The notes: generated by a model not told the origin, from the sequence alone. Numbered from the stretch's first letter, positions 51,731-63,753 are shown. The stretch: DNA of 64,000 nt from Diphasiastrum complanatum (GCA_029204225.1 CM055104.1:50637935-50701934); one strand, 5' to 3'. Program-made: numbers and translations.

Positions 51731-53296
51731 ATATGTTTAATTCAATACAGACTACATCACCTTTCAAGCTTACTATCACATTTGTGCTTAATGAACATGA
51801 CTGTAGACCATCTAGAATAATCATCTATGAAAGTGACAAATTAGATTGCATCTCCTAAGGATGGAGTTGGCATTGGACCACAAAGATCACTATGTACAAG
51901 ATCCAATACATGCTTTGTTTTGATGGAATGTGATTTGGAAAACTTGCTTCTAGAGTGTTTGCCTTAGATGCATGATTCATGAAAGAAAGATTTCCTATCT
52001 AATGAAGAAGGGAAATACAATCCATCAACTAAATTATTACAACGCATGTAGAAAAGTGAGCTTGTATTCACGTATCCAAATCGACTATGCCACAAAATAG
52101 CATTATCGTTTACTTTTTCATGAGAGATGCTAGCTAATGCAACTGAATTAGAGAGTACGTAAAGATTTCTGACTCTAGTGCATGTAGTCAGAGTAGTATC
52201 TTCTTCGAATATTGTACACTACTCGGATGAGAAAGGGACAATGTAGCTCTCATCAGTTATCTTAGAGAGTAATAACATGTTCTTTGATAGCTGAGGAACG
52301 TGAAGGACATTGGAAACACACATAGATAGATCGTTGTTGAATGTGATCTTAACTGTCCCTTTGCCTTCCACGCGTATGGTGCTTAAATCTCTGAGGTAGA
52401 TGAATTAATCTCTGTTGTAAGCTACATACTCGGTAAACCATTCCTTGCAAGAGGTTATGTGTTGGGTAGCACCGCTGTCGAAGTATCAGCTATCATAGTC
52501 TTCGTTGATATTGATGTAAGCCATTAACAAATGTGTATCTTGCTCCTTGAATTATGCCGTGCTGGAGGAGTTTGGTTGCTGCTGTTGTTGCTTCTTCGTC
52601 TCATTGTAGATCCGGATACGACACTCCTTGATGTCGTGATTGGCTCTCTTGCAATATTTGCAGAAAAGCTTCTTTTGTGATCCACTATTCTCACCTTGAG
52701 TATGAGGCTTCTGATGTTGCTGCTGCACTTGATTCTTGCCCTTGGACTAGTCTTTCTTCTTGGTGTATAGAGCCATGGATTTGTCTTTGACAGACAGGCT
52801 GCTAGTCTTTTTTCGCATTTCTTCTGGAAGTAGGTGACCAATCACCTTTTGAAGAGTGAGGTCGGGTTGTGTGGATATCATCTTCACAAAGTGCTCATAT
52901 GACTTTGGAAGAAAAGAAAGCAAGGTCATGACGACATCATAGAATAGCTTTCTTTGGACTTTGTTTGATCTTTTTGAGAATTTTTTTGAGCAGCTACCTA
53001 CCCTCTGAGGTTGCCCAACAACAAGCAATCTTCTGCACCAAACCGCTCTTCAAACGATGTTCGACTAGATTCAAACCAACAAGCAACCCTCTAGAAGAAT
53101 TTTTCCGTTTCAATCTTTGCTTGCTTTCTAACTCAGCCGACAATTCCCTGTCTCTGAATCCTTTTTACAGTTTCAAGCCGTTCCACCAATCTCCACAGAC
53201 TCGGTTTTGTGCTTCCTAGCCAACAAACCGTCGTGAATTCACAACTCTCTGTTCTTGTCTGGTGATTGTAGCCACCAAGGGCTCTGATATCAAGTT
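51730..53296 (-). pseudogene. Second Ty1/copia relic: gag, protease, integrase start
   Basis: In minus-strand order: the primer-binding-like TGATATCAGAGCC (about 53282-53294), and gag with FLPKSYEHFVKMISTQPDLT (around 52850-52930). A CCHC knuckle follows (CKYCKRANHDIKEC, about 52620-52670), then protease (YFDSGATQHIT), GAG-pre-integrase (AILWHSRFGY) and the start of the integrase core (VHSDLCGPMPTPS, FIDDYSRW). Stops and frameshifts are frequent. It points opposite to the neighbouring copia relic. Confidence 0.85.
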
Positions 53297-53939
53297 AAGA
53301 AAACAGTTTAAAAATCCGACCGAATCAATCACCACAACACAATGTCAAGTGCAATAAGACAAGACAACAGATTTGCTCTCCACAAACTGTATATTCAAGT
53401 AATAAGCAAGTACAAAGATAAAGTTACTTAAAAGCACTCAAAGGGCTCGTAAAAGAAAGACGGCCCGATAATTCTAGAACTAAGCACATGTGGTGCCGTC
53501 GAGATAAGAAAACAATGTATAAGTCGATCGTTGCTATTTTAACTCTTTTTTTATCTGCACACCTATAAAGATATGTATATATATTGAATACCATTTGCGT
53601 ATTCAATGATGGGAGAGAAACCAAGTGTGTGTATAATATAGAGCACGTATCAGAAATTTGTGAGATAGACGAAGTAGATGCCCTTGCGCATTGATTCTTT
53701 ATTGTCAGTACCAGGTTCATTCCTGATTTACAGATTGCTTAAACTTTGTAGAGCACGCGGTTTTGTCCACTATTATCTTGTGCTTTATCGCATTGTTGAC
53801 ATGTACATTTTGCTGTACTTAATCTAATAACAGCTCTCTTATGCTGCGTTCAGATTAGTGTCATATTGCTATGCTTATTTTCATTCTGTCTGACTTTCTT
53901 GTTGCTCAATCTGATAATTTGTTCTTAGCAAGTAATTAT
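53297..53939 (-). other. Probable 5' LTR region of the second copia relic
   Basis: It lies just outside the primer-binding site, so it should contain the LTR. No second copy exists in the window, so its ends cannot be set. Confidence 0.4.
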
Positions 53940-54310
53940 TAGTGTAGCGGTTGACGACTAAAATTTTGTCTTGCCTTTCGCGAATCATTCGCGACTGATT
54001 ATCAGTCGAGTTTAGTTTAGATCTTTCACGAATCATTCGCGACTACTAACCTGTCTAGTTGTTCATGACAAATTATTCTTCTGGTGTTTTTTTTTTTTTT
54101 TGTTAATGTTTGGTTACGTAATCAAAACGACTGTGATTTCTATCACTAACGTTCTGTTCGTTTTCTGATAGGCGTAGTCATGTTTAGGGAAGAAGTAATA
54201 TAGCTCATTCCGCTGCGCACGAACACATTCTGTTCGAGTTCATTTCTCGTTTCGAGTTTTCTTCTTTTTCGTGTTCGTCTTTCTTTCGAACTATTTTCGT
54301 CTCTCATTCT
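53940..54310. mobile_element. MITE-like sequence, TCGCGAATCATTCGCGA family
   Basis: The palindromic word TCGCGAATCATTCGCGAC occurs at 53978-53995 and, in part, at 54027-54044. A 15-base T-run (54089-54103) follows. TTCG/CGAA words (CTCGTTTCGAG and similar) cluster at 54225-54300. The plan equals the other word-family elements, but the ends are not defined. Confidence 0.5.
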
Positions 54311-54322
54311 CACACACCCTCC

Positions 54323-54913
54323 AGTAGACGATGTGGCACATCGTGTGCGCCTGTGGGATCTCATCCCCACCGCCTAGCCACCCGCCATCATTCCCCTTTG
54401 ATCCCAAAAGGACTGGTACCAGGGGACAAGGGTACATTGTCTACAATGAGTTTATATGTGGGTTCTGTTATAGTCTCCATTTGCTTATGGGATGAATGCA
54501 CTCTTTTTGGTGCCTTTTTGGACGCACCTGCTTTGTGTGTAGCTTGCATCCTCCAACACCCCCACTCAAGCGAGCACAAGGCGAAGGAAACTCCTACTTG
54601 CTCGTTCAAGACCAGAACACTTGCTCTGATACCCACTCAGAGTTTGTCGGTAGCGAAAAGCAGTCTAGTAGACGATGTGGCGCGACGTGCCTGCCTGCGG
54701 GCCACATGCAGGATCCCATCCCCACCGCCTAGCCACCCGCCATCATTCCCCTTTGACCCCAAAAGGACTGGTACCAGGGGACAAGGGTACATTGTCTACA
54801 ATGAGCTTATATGTGAGTTCTATTATAGTCTCCATTTGCTTTTGGGACGAATGCACTCTTTTTGGTGCCTTTTTGGACGCAGCTGCTTTGTGTGTAGCTT
54901 GCATCCTCCAACA
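54323..54913 (-). mobile_element. TRIM-like miniature LTR retroelement
   Basis: Direct repeats lie at 54323-54558 and 54667-54913 (the right one perhaps reaching 54636). Both begin TGTTGGAGGATGC on the minus strand. Only about 77 bp lies between them if the right repeat reaches 54636. A Met-tRNA-type primer site TGGGTATCAGAGC sits at 54635-54623, and a purine tract GAGTGGGGG at 54567-54559 directly before the second repeat. It has no coding capacity. The left copy is truncated at its far end and no target duplication is visible. Confidence 0.75.
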
Positions 54914-56815
54914 CTTCTTGCCACCTTGATGTGTGTTGGGATGGTTCTTCGAGCATCCATTGAACATGAGCATTTGTATCTTTGGAGGTATTTCATTATA
55001 AAGAGGATTAAGATACTCATGGAAATCTTGAATAAATTGATCAAGGCCTTTGGTCATAATCAATCCCGAAAATGTTCATAATCATCTAACAAGAGAAGAA
55101 AGTATTCCTTGAATACTAATGCCTCCCATGTTAATGGTTGTTTTCCTTTGGCTACTAAGTCCTCCCACCATACTAAATCTTTCCATCCAAAAACATAGTA
55201 GTGGTGGAAAGTTTTTCACTTTCAGAAAATATATTCACGACAAAATATTTATTCCAAACATTAAGCCATGAATTTACTACTTGTAGACTCCTCTCTTTCT
55301 TTTTTCCTTTATAAACTTTAACGGGAGGAGGTACTACATGCTTTCGTTGATTGACCAACTTAGACTCAAGAGCTTGATTCTTCAAATTAGTTTCATGTAA
55401 TTGTTGGTTTGTCTCTTGAATTTGTTGGTAGAGGAGTTGTAGGGCTTGTGCCACACTATCGGGTTTAGATAAATCAAAGTAGAATCAGAGGTTAATTGAT
55501 CCATGGGAGTGTCTTGATTGTAATCCTAGTATTCAAAGCAACAACAAAGAAAGCTAAGATTAGAAAAAGACAATAGGCTTATGAATGCTATAGTGTAAAC
55601 AATGGATGTTCTTTTCACAAGCTCATTCCAAGCTTATTACAAGCTTTTCCCCAAAAAAAAGCTCAAAACTTTTTGGATTCAATCACATGAAAATGACTCA
55701 AAACTTATCCAAGTTTTCATTCACATGTTGGGTTCCTCTTTTAGTTTCCAAAACATCACTCATAATGAACCATTGCTAAATTTGATGGCAAATTTAATTT
55801 TACAAGTACCAACTTTCAAAATGATTTCATCTATGTTTCTAGCATGTATTATGGAGAACTAAAATTTGTTTTTAAGAGTTGAGAGCAATTCTTTCTCTTT
55901 AAAACCAAACGTTCAGAAGATAATGAATCCACAAACTCTTAACAAAAACCCACCTTCTAAAAAAAACTTTCCTTTACCAAAAGCAAATTTTTTAGTCTAT
56001 CTTATTAATCCAAGGTAAGAATAGATCAAAAATCGGATTTGAAGGCCACTGAAGTTTTGTGAAAAAACCAGAAAACCAGAATGAAAGGAAATTTAGTTTA
56101 TGATGGGTTGCTTGCTTACAAACCCATATCAAACTTAAACCCACCTTCTATGTAAAAAAACTTCCCTTCACAAGAAAAACAAAATTTTTAGTCTATTTTC
56201 TTAATCCAAGGTAAGAATAGCCTAAAAATCAGATTTGAAGGTCTCTGAAGTTTTGTGAAGGTCACTGAAGTTCTGTGAAGGTCGATTGAAGTTCTATGAA
56301 AAATACAAAAAATCAAAATGAAAGGTAGCTTTAGCCTAAGATGGGTTGATTTCTCACTAAATTTTAGTGTGTAGGCAACAACAATCTTCCAAAACTCCCT
56401 CTACATTTGGTGACTCACAAACCAAACTTCAAAAAAACTTTTGAAAGTTGAAGTTGGGCAACTATTTGTTGGGCCCATAGATGTGGACAGCCCACAAAAA
56501 GCCAAACTTCTACTTCTCTACTTCAAAACAAAAAAACAACAACCATGAAACACCTCTAAATTCAACCTACTTTTCAACTTGCAAATACCTCTACCTATCA
56601 AATTGAAAATGTGTACTTTCTAGCTGTTCTATTCTAAAATTAAAAATCCCTTTCAAAAATACCCAGGCCTTATTGAAAAGCACACCAATTTTTAGAAGCA
56701 AAACATTGGTGCTATTTCAATAACATTATCAAAACAATTTGATGGCAGATTTTTATGCAACCAAAAAAGAGGTTTAGAATTTACCATTCCCACTTTAGAA
56801 GAGGCTCTGATACCA
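54914..56815 (-). pseudogene. Gypsy-type gag relic with primer-binding site
   Basis: On the minus strand, TGGTATCAGAGCC (56815-56803) is a Met-tRNA primer-binding site. 55454-55173 codes for a gag N-terminus (MAQALQLLYQQIQETNQQLH, KVYKGKKKERSLQVVNSWL) and 55063-54920 continues it (LDQFIQDFHEYLNPLYNEIP). The 1.3 kb between is an AT-rich leader with a local direct repeat (TCCAAGGTAAGAATAG at 56009 and 56208). Pol is absent; the TRIM-like element follows directly. Confidence 0.65.
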
Positions 56816-57800
56816 CTTTTACAACAAGAAAGAGCTGCCCTCCAAGTTTTTGAGTTGATGTCCACCAATGCCTCCAAAAAGCCCTCCAAAGTAGACAATC
56901 AAATGGCCTCAAGAATTCACCACCCAACCATAGCTAGATCCATGCACAAGCAAGCTTATCTAGCACCCCCTTGTTTCACCACAATCACTACCATCACAAA
57001 CACATGCATACTCAAGATCCTATCCCCATCTAAGTCCCATACCAAAGATGGTGATCCTTACAAGAGTAAGCAAGCCAAAACAATGCTCTCTCTAGCCTTC
57101 CACTAGGGAATAAAAGCAAGCAACAGCACCAAAAATTTTCCCCCCTTTGGGTGCCCTCTATCTCTCTTATAAATTGAAAATGACTCCCTCCAAAGCACTA
57201 GAGAATGTCCTCACAAGCCAATGAGAAGAGGGGAGGCTAAGGAAAGGCCAAGAGCCTCACAAGTTAGTGGAATGTCAAGAGACACCTTCCATAACTTATG
57301 TTTTGTGGTGGCCTAGTCGTTATAGATTTCCACAAAATCAATAAATTACGTAATATAAAAGGTTTGATTGTTCCCCAAGAGAGAGAATAATCTCATCTTT
57401 TGCATGGTGAATGTATGTATGATGATAAACAGACTAGAGTGTATAAAGTTCACAATGAATACTACAACGACATAACTGGTTATCCAAAGATATTTGGGTA
57501 AATTGGCATCCAGGAACACCAATGACGAAACGATTTGGTCAAGGCCTGTAATTGTAAGAATTACTTTATCTTTCAGGCTCTTCAGGCATCAGGAAAATAG
57601 TCAGAACTGACAGCAACTAGCAATTAGATTCATCAATCAGAATCACATCAGCTAAAAGTTCTTCCTAATCAAACATAGAGAATTAGTTTTTATCGCATGA
57701 AGCAAACAAGACAGAGCCTTAATCAATCCCATTATCCAAACACATAGCTCATTCAGAGTTGAAGGAATTTCTGCTAAAAGTTATGTTTAACCGCTTCGGC
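56816..57800 (-). other. Probable LTR of the gag relic and AT-rich flank
   Basis: The sequence outside the primer-binding site should be the LTR; its outer edge is not visible. An open frame at 56855-57106 has no domain. Confidence 0.35.
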
Positions 57801-58324
57801 TAATTCCCTGCACACATTAGTCAGAATTATTACTTGCTGGTGTCGCCTGAAAATCCATGTTAGAGTAACTAAAATTCAATATAACTTAAGAAATGTGTGT
57901 GACGCAAACAGAACAGTATCACAATCAGTCACAGATCATACAGAGTGTGTTCACACAAATGATAAGAAGTAATTCTGTGAGAGATAACAGAAGGAAAGAA
58001 TGTTCAAGCTATAAAAACTTGCTCTTCGCTCTCTATTGATACTCAGCTCTGCGTAGAAATGCATATGTACAATGGCACATAGTGCTATCCTTATAGGAAT
58101 GTTCTTCAGTCTCAATGTCGCTTACAAGCCGTCAAATGTCGGTTCTGAACTTCTATTGCGTCCCTTTAGAACGTCGCAACTTCTACTAAAAATATGAATT
58201 TACAAAGTGCGAAATAGGCCTTTACATGTATTTAGGCAATATAGCACATTTTATATATATGAAAATTGAAAATGTTTACAGTATATGACAAAATTTGGAT
58301 AATGTGAGATCATAAGACTCCACA
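57800..58324 (-). repeat. 3' LTR of the large minus-strand gypsy element
   Basis: It starts TGTGGAGTCTTATG at 58324 (minus) directly after the purine tract GTTGAGGAAGGGGATA (58340-58325). A TATATATAAAATG box lies at about 58258-58246. The left edge is not resolved. Confidence 0.55.
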
Positions 58325-58367
58325 TATCCCCTTCCTCAACTGTGCAGCGGCTTGCAAACAATCTGAT

Positions 58368-60520
58368 TTATGTCCTTCTTTGTCGCTTTCGGCTAGTTGG
58401 TTTGCTATGGAAAATAGCCTTGGCTCGGGCTTCATTTTCTTGTTCCAATGTCAATCCTTTTGTTGCCAGGAAATAGTTGTTCCTCTGGTTGTAGTCTTCT
58501 TGGAATGACAAATTTGGATAACCATCAATTCCTTGATTGCCGATTGGTGCAAGGGGTTTATCAATTAATGTATTATTAACAAGATGTGTATACCAACTAT
58601 CCTCGGTCAAGATTTCAGACATCTCGGCAGAAGGGACAGTTAGTGAAAGGGCAGCATATGTATATTCGAGAAATTTGTCTTTAATATACAGCTGTTGAAC
58701 AGACAGGAGGACATACGAAATGAGAGAAGCAATATTTACATGGATGTAAGTATAATATGGTCTAGTTATTGGGTTAGTGGAGCGAAGTATATTATTTAAT
58801 TTTACTTCCTCCAAATAACGAGAATAGTTAGTTTCCCAATCTGTGTAGATTTCTCACAGATCTGGGAATAAGAACTGATGAGTAACTCGATTTAGAGTTA
58901 GAAACAACTTCTTTCACATCAAAAATGTTAATTGATTCTAACTTATTCAAATACTCATCCAATGTTGGAAAAATATTATTTTCAAATGTTCTTAGGTATT
59001 CTAAGATGTATATATACAAGGATCCTGCGACCACATGAATATAGTTAGTTTGCACATTGAACTTGTTCTGAACAATGGCAAGGGCAATGATTTCTTTTTG
59101 ATGTACAGTTAGTCTAGACCATAAAGTATTTACGTTAGAAAAAGTCCAAGGTTTCTCCCATTGTTCTTTTGTGTAACCAAAAAGTTTAGGTAAAAAAAGG
59201 TAGTGCATTCTCCATTGGAGTTCTGGACTACAAAAAGGTGGAATAAAAAATGTTAGTTCTTGATGAAATGTTTGAAATTCTGACCTTAGTAGTGAGTAGA
59301 CAATCTTGTTTTTCTTTACAACTGCTCCACTTGGTGACGCCTGGGCTTGGTATGGAATGATGCCTACCGCCTCAGGTTGGTCTTCAGTAGCTTGTACCTC
59401 TACAACATCCTTGGTTTCAGTCTGTGTTTCTTGATCTCTTAGGATCTGCCTGCATATGGTCTCTGTTTGGATGGTCTTTTCTGACATTACTGGTGTTGAT
59501 TCATCTGTTCGCGTCTCCTGATCTTGTCCTTGCGCAATAGCTGCCCGAGTATCTGGTAGTAGTGTTTCAAAAACTTTTTGATATAACTCGGCATCAAGGA
59601 TTGGTTCCTCGACGTCGCTTTCGTTGCCCTGCTGGTCATCAGAAAGCTGCTCTGCTCCTTGTGGTTCTGGCTCTTGTGGTATTTCAGCCTGATTATGCTC
59701 CTGATCAGCAGTGTCCTCCGCCTCCTCTTCCGCATTACTATTCTCTTCTTTGCTGGACAGTGGTGTGTACTGGGATGATGGCGAAGTCATCCGTGGCTGC
59801 TACGGTGGTTGCCTTTGATGTCTGCATATGGGATTCCACCTCAATTGATGGTGCTAGCTCTGGTAGTACTGGTGCAATCCTAATATCCTCCTACACTGTC
59901 AGCACACCAGCATGCATATATAAAATGCCCATCTATTGACCCAGCCTGGAGGACGAATTGACTTTTATTAATCTACAAAATTGCTTGAAAGCAATCTGTC
60001 TAAAGACAATTTGTTCTCCATTTAAAGCTCTCAACAGATATCCCATATTGGTATTTAAAATTGTGTACTCTTGCTCTGGCAAGAAGATAGAAACAAGAGC
60101 AAATCGAACGAAGCTCTTGAGATTGGGGTCTCTTATGTAAGAGAGTTTGTATCCCCGTTTCTCAAGATAAGCCTCTTCTTGAAAAGCTCTGCTCTCCGCA
60201 ATGAAATCTGGTTTAGTAACTGGCATACTGCCATCCATAGGCAATCCTAAGACACGACAGTAGAACCCCTCTGAGATAACAATCTCTTGATTGCGGACGG
60301 TTGTGGAAATATGTCCTTCTGTTTCGCCCAAATTGCGGATCAGCTCATAACATAAATTAGTAAGAATTATTGATGGATTGAATTGAAGAAGACCTTTAAT
60401 TCGCACTTGAATAGCTAGTGGTTGTAATACTGGTATCACTGGCTTTGGGACATGTTTTGGATGCAGCCTCCCCCAAATAGGAGGGGAGCAGAAGGCGTAT
60501 TCATAACGAAATGAATATAC
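58368..60520 (-). pseudogene. Third ORF of the large gypsy element (3' of pol)
   Basis: Three collinear open pieces (60520-59933, 59790-58828, 58860-58368) look like one ancestral ORF of about 700 codons, broken by stops at 59933 and 59891 and frameshifts near 59785 and 58845. The first piece (ISTTVRNQEIVISEGFYCRV, LGLPMDGSMPVTKPDF) resembles the plant-mobile or 'putative plant transposon protein' type domains seen in some gypsy elements. The middle has a long acidic, Gln-rich stretch. The last ends in a basic SRKRQRRT, a likely nuclear localisation signal. Its position is where Athila elements carry an env-like gene, but no membrane segment is evident. Function unknown. Confidence 0.6.
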
Positions 60521-60586
60521 TATTTACAATCGTGTAAGGTCCTACCTTAGAAAAAAAAAACAGTTTTTCGCTGTTTACTAAAATGT

Positions 60587-61108
60587 TTATATTTGGTCCT
60601 GTAAAAAATTAATTACATCCCTATAAATTGATGTTTCTGATTGAATACGCATTATATTTTCATTTGAAAATTCATCAGAAATGGGTTCTAATTGATTTTT
60701 TGTTTGGAGGCGAGATATATAGTCGGCATTTTGATGATCCTTGACTCTTCTTAATTCTACTTCATGATTAAACTCATCTAATAATAATACCCATCTAGCT
60801 ATTCTACCCGAAAGATCAGATTTATTCACTAAATGTTTTAATGCATAATGATCTGCGTGAAAAACAAAGGGTATCCTAAAAGGTAATGTCTAAATTTTTT
60901 TACTGAATAAATCATCCCTAGTGCTTCTCACTCTGTAGTGGAATAATTCTTTTATGATGCAGCGAGTTGCCTCCCCGCATAGTAAATTGGATAATCTATA
61001 TTTTGGTCATCTTTCTGACTAAGCACTACACCTATCACAAAAGTCTACATATACATGGAACTTTTTAGCCCAATTTGGAGGTCTAACCCCAGTGGCTTCT
61101 GCTAATGA
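60587..61108 (-). pseudogene. Gypsy RNase H
   Basis: LSGRIARWVLLLDEFNHEVE and RRVKDHQNADYISRLQTK are the C-terminal RNase H region, followed by ISDEFSNENIMRIQSETSIY and a stop at 60587. The upstream part (60850-61108) carries stops and frameshifts. Confidence 0.8.
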
Positions 61109-62335
61109 CTATTTCAATTGATCAAAAGCTTGCTGATGGTCCTGTGTCCAATGGTACTCAACAGATATTTTTAGTAAACTTGTTAAAGGAATTACTATTA
61201 TAGCATAATCTTTAATTATCCTCCGATAGTAACCTACATGTCCTAGAAAACCTCTAAGCTCTCTTAAATTGGTTGGTTCTAATAATTCTAAGATCATTTT
61301 TATTTTTTCAATGTCGGCTTGTATACCATCCTTCGAAATTTTATGCCCTAAAAGGATGCCTTCCTTCATCCCAAAGTAACACTTAGCTGGATGTAGTTTA
61401 AGAGATGTCTCTTGACATCTTCTCAATGTTTTCTCTAATGCATCTAAATGGTTTTTAGTTGATGAATAGACACAAAAGTCATCCATAAAATTTCTAAAAA
61501 CTTTCTTAAATTTTTTTGAAAAATATTTGTCATCATACGTTGGAATGTGGCAGGTGCATTACAAAGACCAAAGGGCATTCACATATATGCGTACGTCCCC
61601 CAATCAGTGGTGAAAGTAGTTTTGGATCTATCTTCCTCCTTTATAAAAACTTGGTTATAACCTGAGAATCCATCTAAAAAACTATAACGTTCATGTCCAG
61701 CTACTTGGTCAAGAATGATATCTGTATACGACAGATGATGATAATCTTTTGATGTGGCAGCATTTAGTTTTCTAAAATCCTGACAAACTCTAATCTTGCC
61801 CGTCTTCTTCTTAGGTACTATAACTATTGGTGACACCCACTCACTGCTTAGAACAGGATATATAATACCTGCTCAAAGACATCTATCTAATTTGTCTTTT
61901 ACTAATAAGGAGTTTGGATTCAATCTATATTGATTAACAGGTATTGTTCCCTGAATGAGATCCATTCTATGTTCACCCCATTTAACTAGTATACCTATTA
62001 AATTATCCATCGACCAAGCAAACACATTTTGGTATTTTTGAAGAAATAATATATACTCTTCACGTTCTTGGTCCGATTGGTGTTTATATAGATTCAAAGT
62101 ATTACCTTTATTAATTTCTATTTCTACATAATTTGTTTTATCTACCATCCTCTCGGTCAGACTTGCTCTGGTTCCACCCAGAACTTCTCTCGACTCGGAT
62201 GTTGTCGATATGTCTACTTCCTCATCAATCTCATAGCATTCTATGAAATTGATCCATGATTCAGCAGGTCTAGCTAACTCCTCGCCCCATCTCAAAAGGT
62301 GACCCCCCTATTGGACTGGCTGTGAGAATACCTGG
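61109..62335 (-). pseudogene. Gypsy reverse transcriptase
   Basis: Motifs in order: HRMDLIQGTIPVNQYRLNP, IVIVPKKKTGKIRVCQDFRK, FLDGFSGYNQVFI, MPFGLCNAPATFQ and FMDDFCVYSS (catalytic F-M-D-D), then GHVGYYRRIIKDYA. Frameshifts near 61500 (just before the catalytic motif) and stops near 61575 and 61873 break it. Confidence 0.85.
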
Positions 62336-62892
62336 AAAAAATATCTGTTTGGTAGAACAATTTATAATAGCATCTACTTGATATAACCATGGTCTTCCAA
62401 ATAATATCGAATAAGGTGGTGTATCTACTGGATTTATACAAGGAAATTCATAACAAACGTCTCTGTCTCTATAACTACGTTAATACCTTTTAGCTCGCGT
62501 ACTGGTATACATGCAGTTGCGTCTGCTAAACGGATTTCGTGATAAGTGATAGGCTATATCTGGTTTTCTAATCCTAATTCTTTAACCATTGTTTTTGTTA
62601 CTAGGTTGATACTACATCCTGAGTCTATTAGTATTCTATCTATGGTCTGATCTCCTATGATCGCACTAATCTTTGGAACTCCACAATCTCCTCTATCTAC
62701 ATATTCTACTCTATTACTGTATGCAAGTATTCTTAATGTAGCTAACCTCTCCCCTTCCTCAATCCCTACTGACTGAAGCCCTTCTTCCTCCGAAGTATAG
62801 CTCGAAGAAGATGTAGGTGTCTCACCTTCGTACTTATCTTTTTCCCATGATATGGAGATTCTTTTATGACTTTTTCCTGTCGGTGTCTCCAT
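62336..62892 (-). pseudogene. Second protease-like domain of the gypsy element
   Basis: After an acidic Ser-rich linker, ISAIIGDQTIDRILIDSG and CSINLVTKTMVKELG hold the D-S-G active-site motif. After a stop at 62554 the same domain continues with IRLADATACIPVRELKG and ends in GRPWLYQVDAI. It is a full-length retropepsin-type domain, placed directly before RT. Confidence 0.75.
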
Positions 62893-62922
62893 CTGGTCTC
62901 TGAAGGTAATCTCCTTTTTCTT

Positions 62923-63753
62923 CTAGTGGGTTATAACATCGGCCTGATAGAGCCATGGTCGTCTTAATAACACTCTATATGACGATTGTCTCATAGTTTT
63001 TAATATTATAAAATCCATAAGAAACTTATGGTCTCCAATATAAACTGTAACCTGAGATAGTTCTCCTATTGGTGATCTTCTAGTTGCATCGGCTAATCTT
63101 AAATGCCTTAAAGTGGGTGCTATTCTATGATGAATGCCTAATTCATATGCTGTTTCTTCAGTCATTATATTTACACTAGATCTGGAATCTATGGGTACAT
63201 TATCTAAGATGCAACCATTAATTACTACTTGAATCTCTGGTTGGCCTTCATCACCGTAATTAACTAATCCTATGTTGACTACTGGTAACTTTGCTTTTCT
63301 TCTCTTTTTATTTTGCAAAAATTGCTTAATTTCTTTTTTATAATATTGGTTATCGTCTAATAACTGTTTAAAATTTATATTGGGCATTCTAGAAACAAGG
63401 TCTTTGACAATATTAGAAGAATGGTTTCTAAGTGGCGACAGATCTCTAGGTATCTCGCTACTTATAACTGGATCTGAAAATGTCACTTTTTTAACTTTTC
63501 TAGTTTCTTCGTCTAAAAGCTTCTTAGCTTCTGAACTAATATCAACATCATAATGTTTTCCATTAGACTTATCAAGCTTCAATTCTTTATTACTAGGAAT
63601 TTTTACTAATTGTTCTGCGACCTTCGCTTTTTCTGTCGCGTTTTTTGCAGTTTTCGCAGTTTTCGTCTTAGTTTTTTTCTTATCTTTAAGAGTTAAAGAA
63701 TCTTTACTACTTCTTGTAGTTACTTTATTGATTTTTCCTCTAAATCTGGCCAT
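62923..63753 (-). pseudogene. Gag linker and first protease-like domain
   Basis: A lysine-rich N-terminal linker (KDKKKTKTKTAKTAKNATEK) is followed by IQVVINGCILDNVPIDSR and SSVNIMTEETAYELG, the active-site region with D-S-R in place of D-S-G. LRLADATRRSPIGELSQVTV follows, then RRPWLYQADVI and a stop. It aligns end to end with the second domain, so the two form a tandem pair. The Gly-to-Arg change should inactivate this copy. Confidence 0.75.

Noticed and set aside
50430-53296. A single copia element with an internal inversion
   Set aside because: The LTR-side sequences of the two halves look unrelated by eye.
54353-55081. 242-codon plus-strand frame
   Set aside because: It is made of the two TRIM-like repeats read through, and it is antisense to a recognisable gag fragment.
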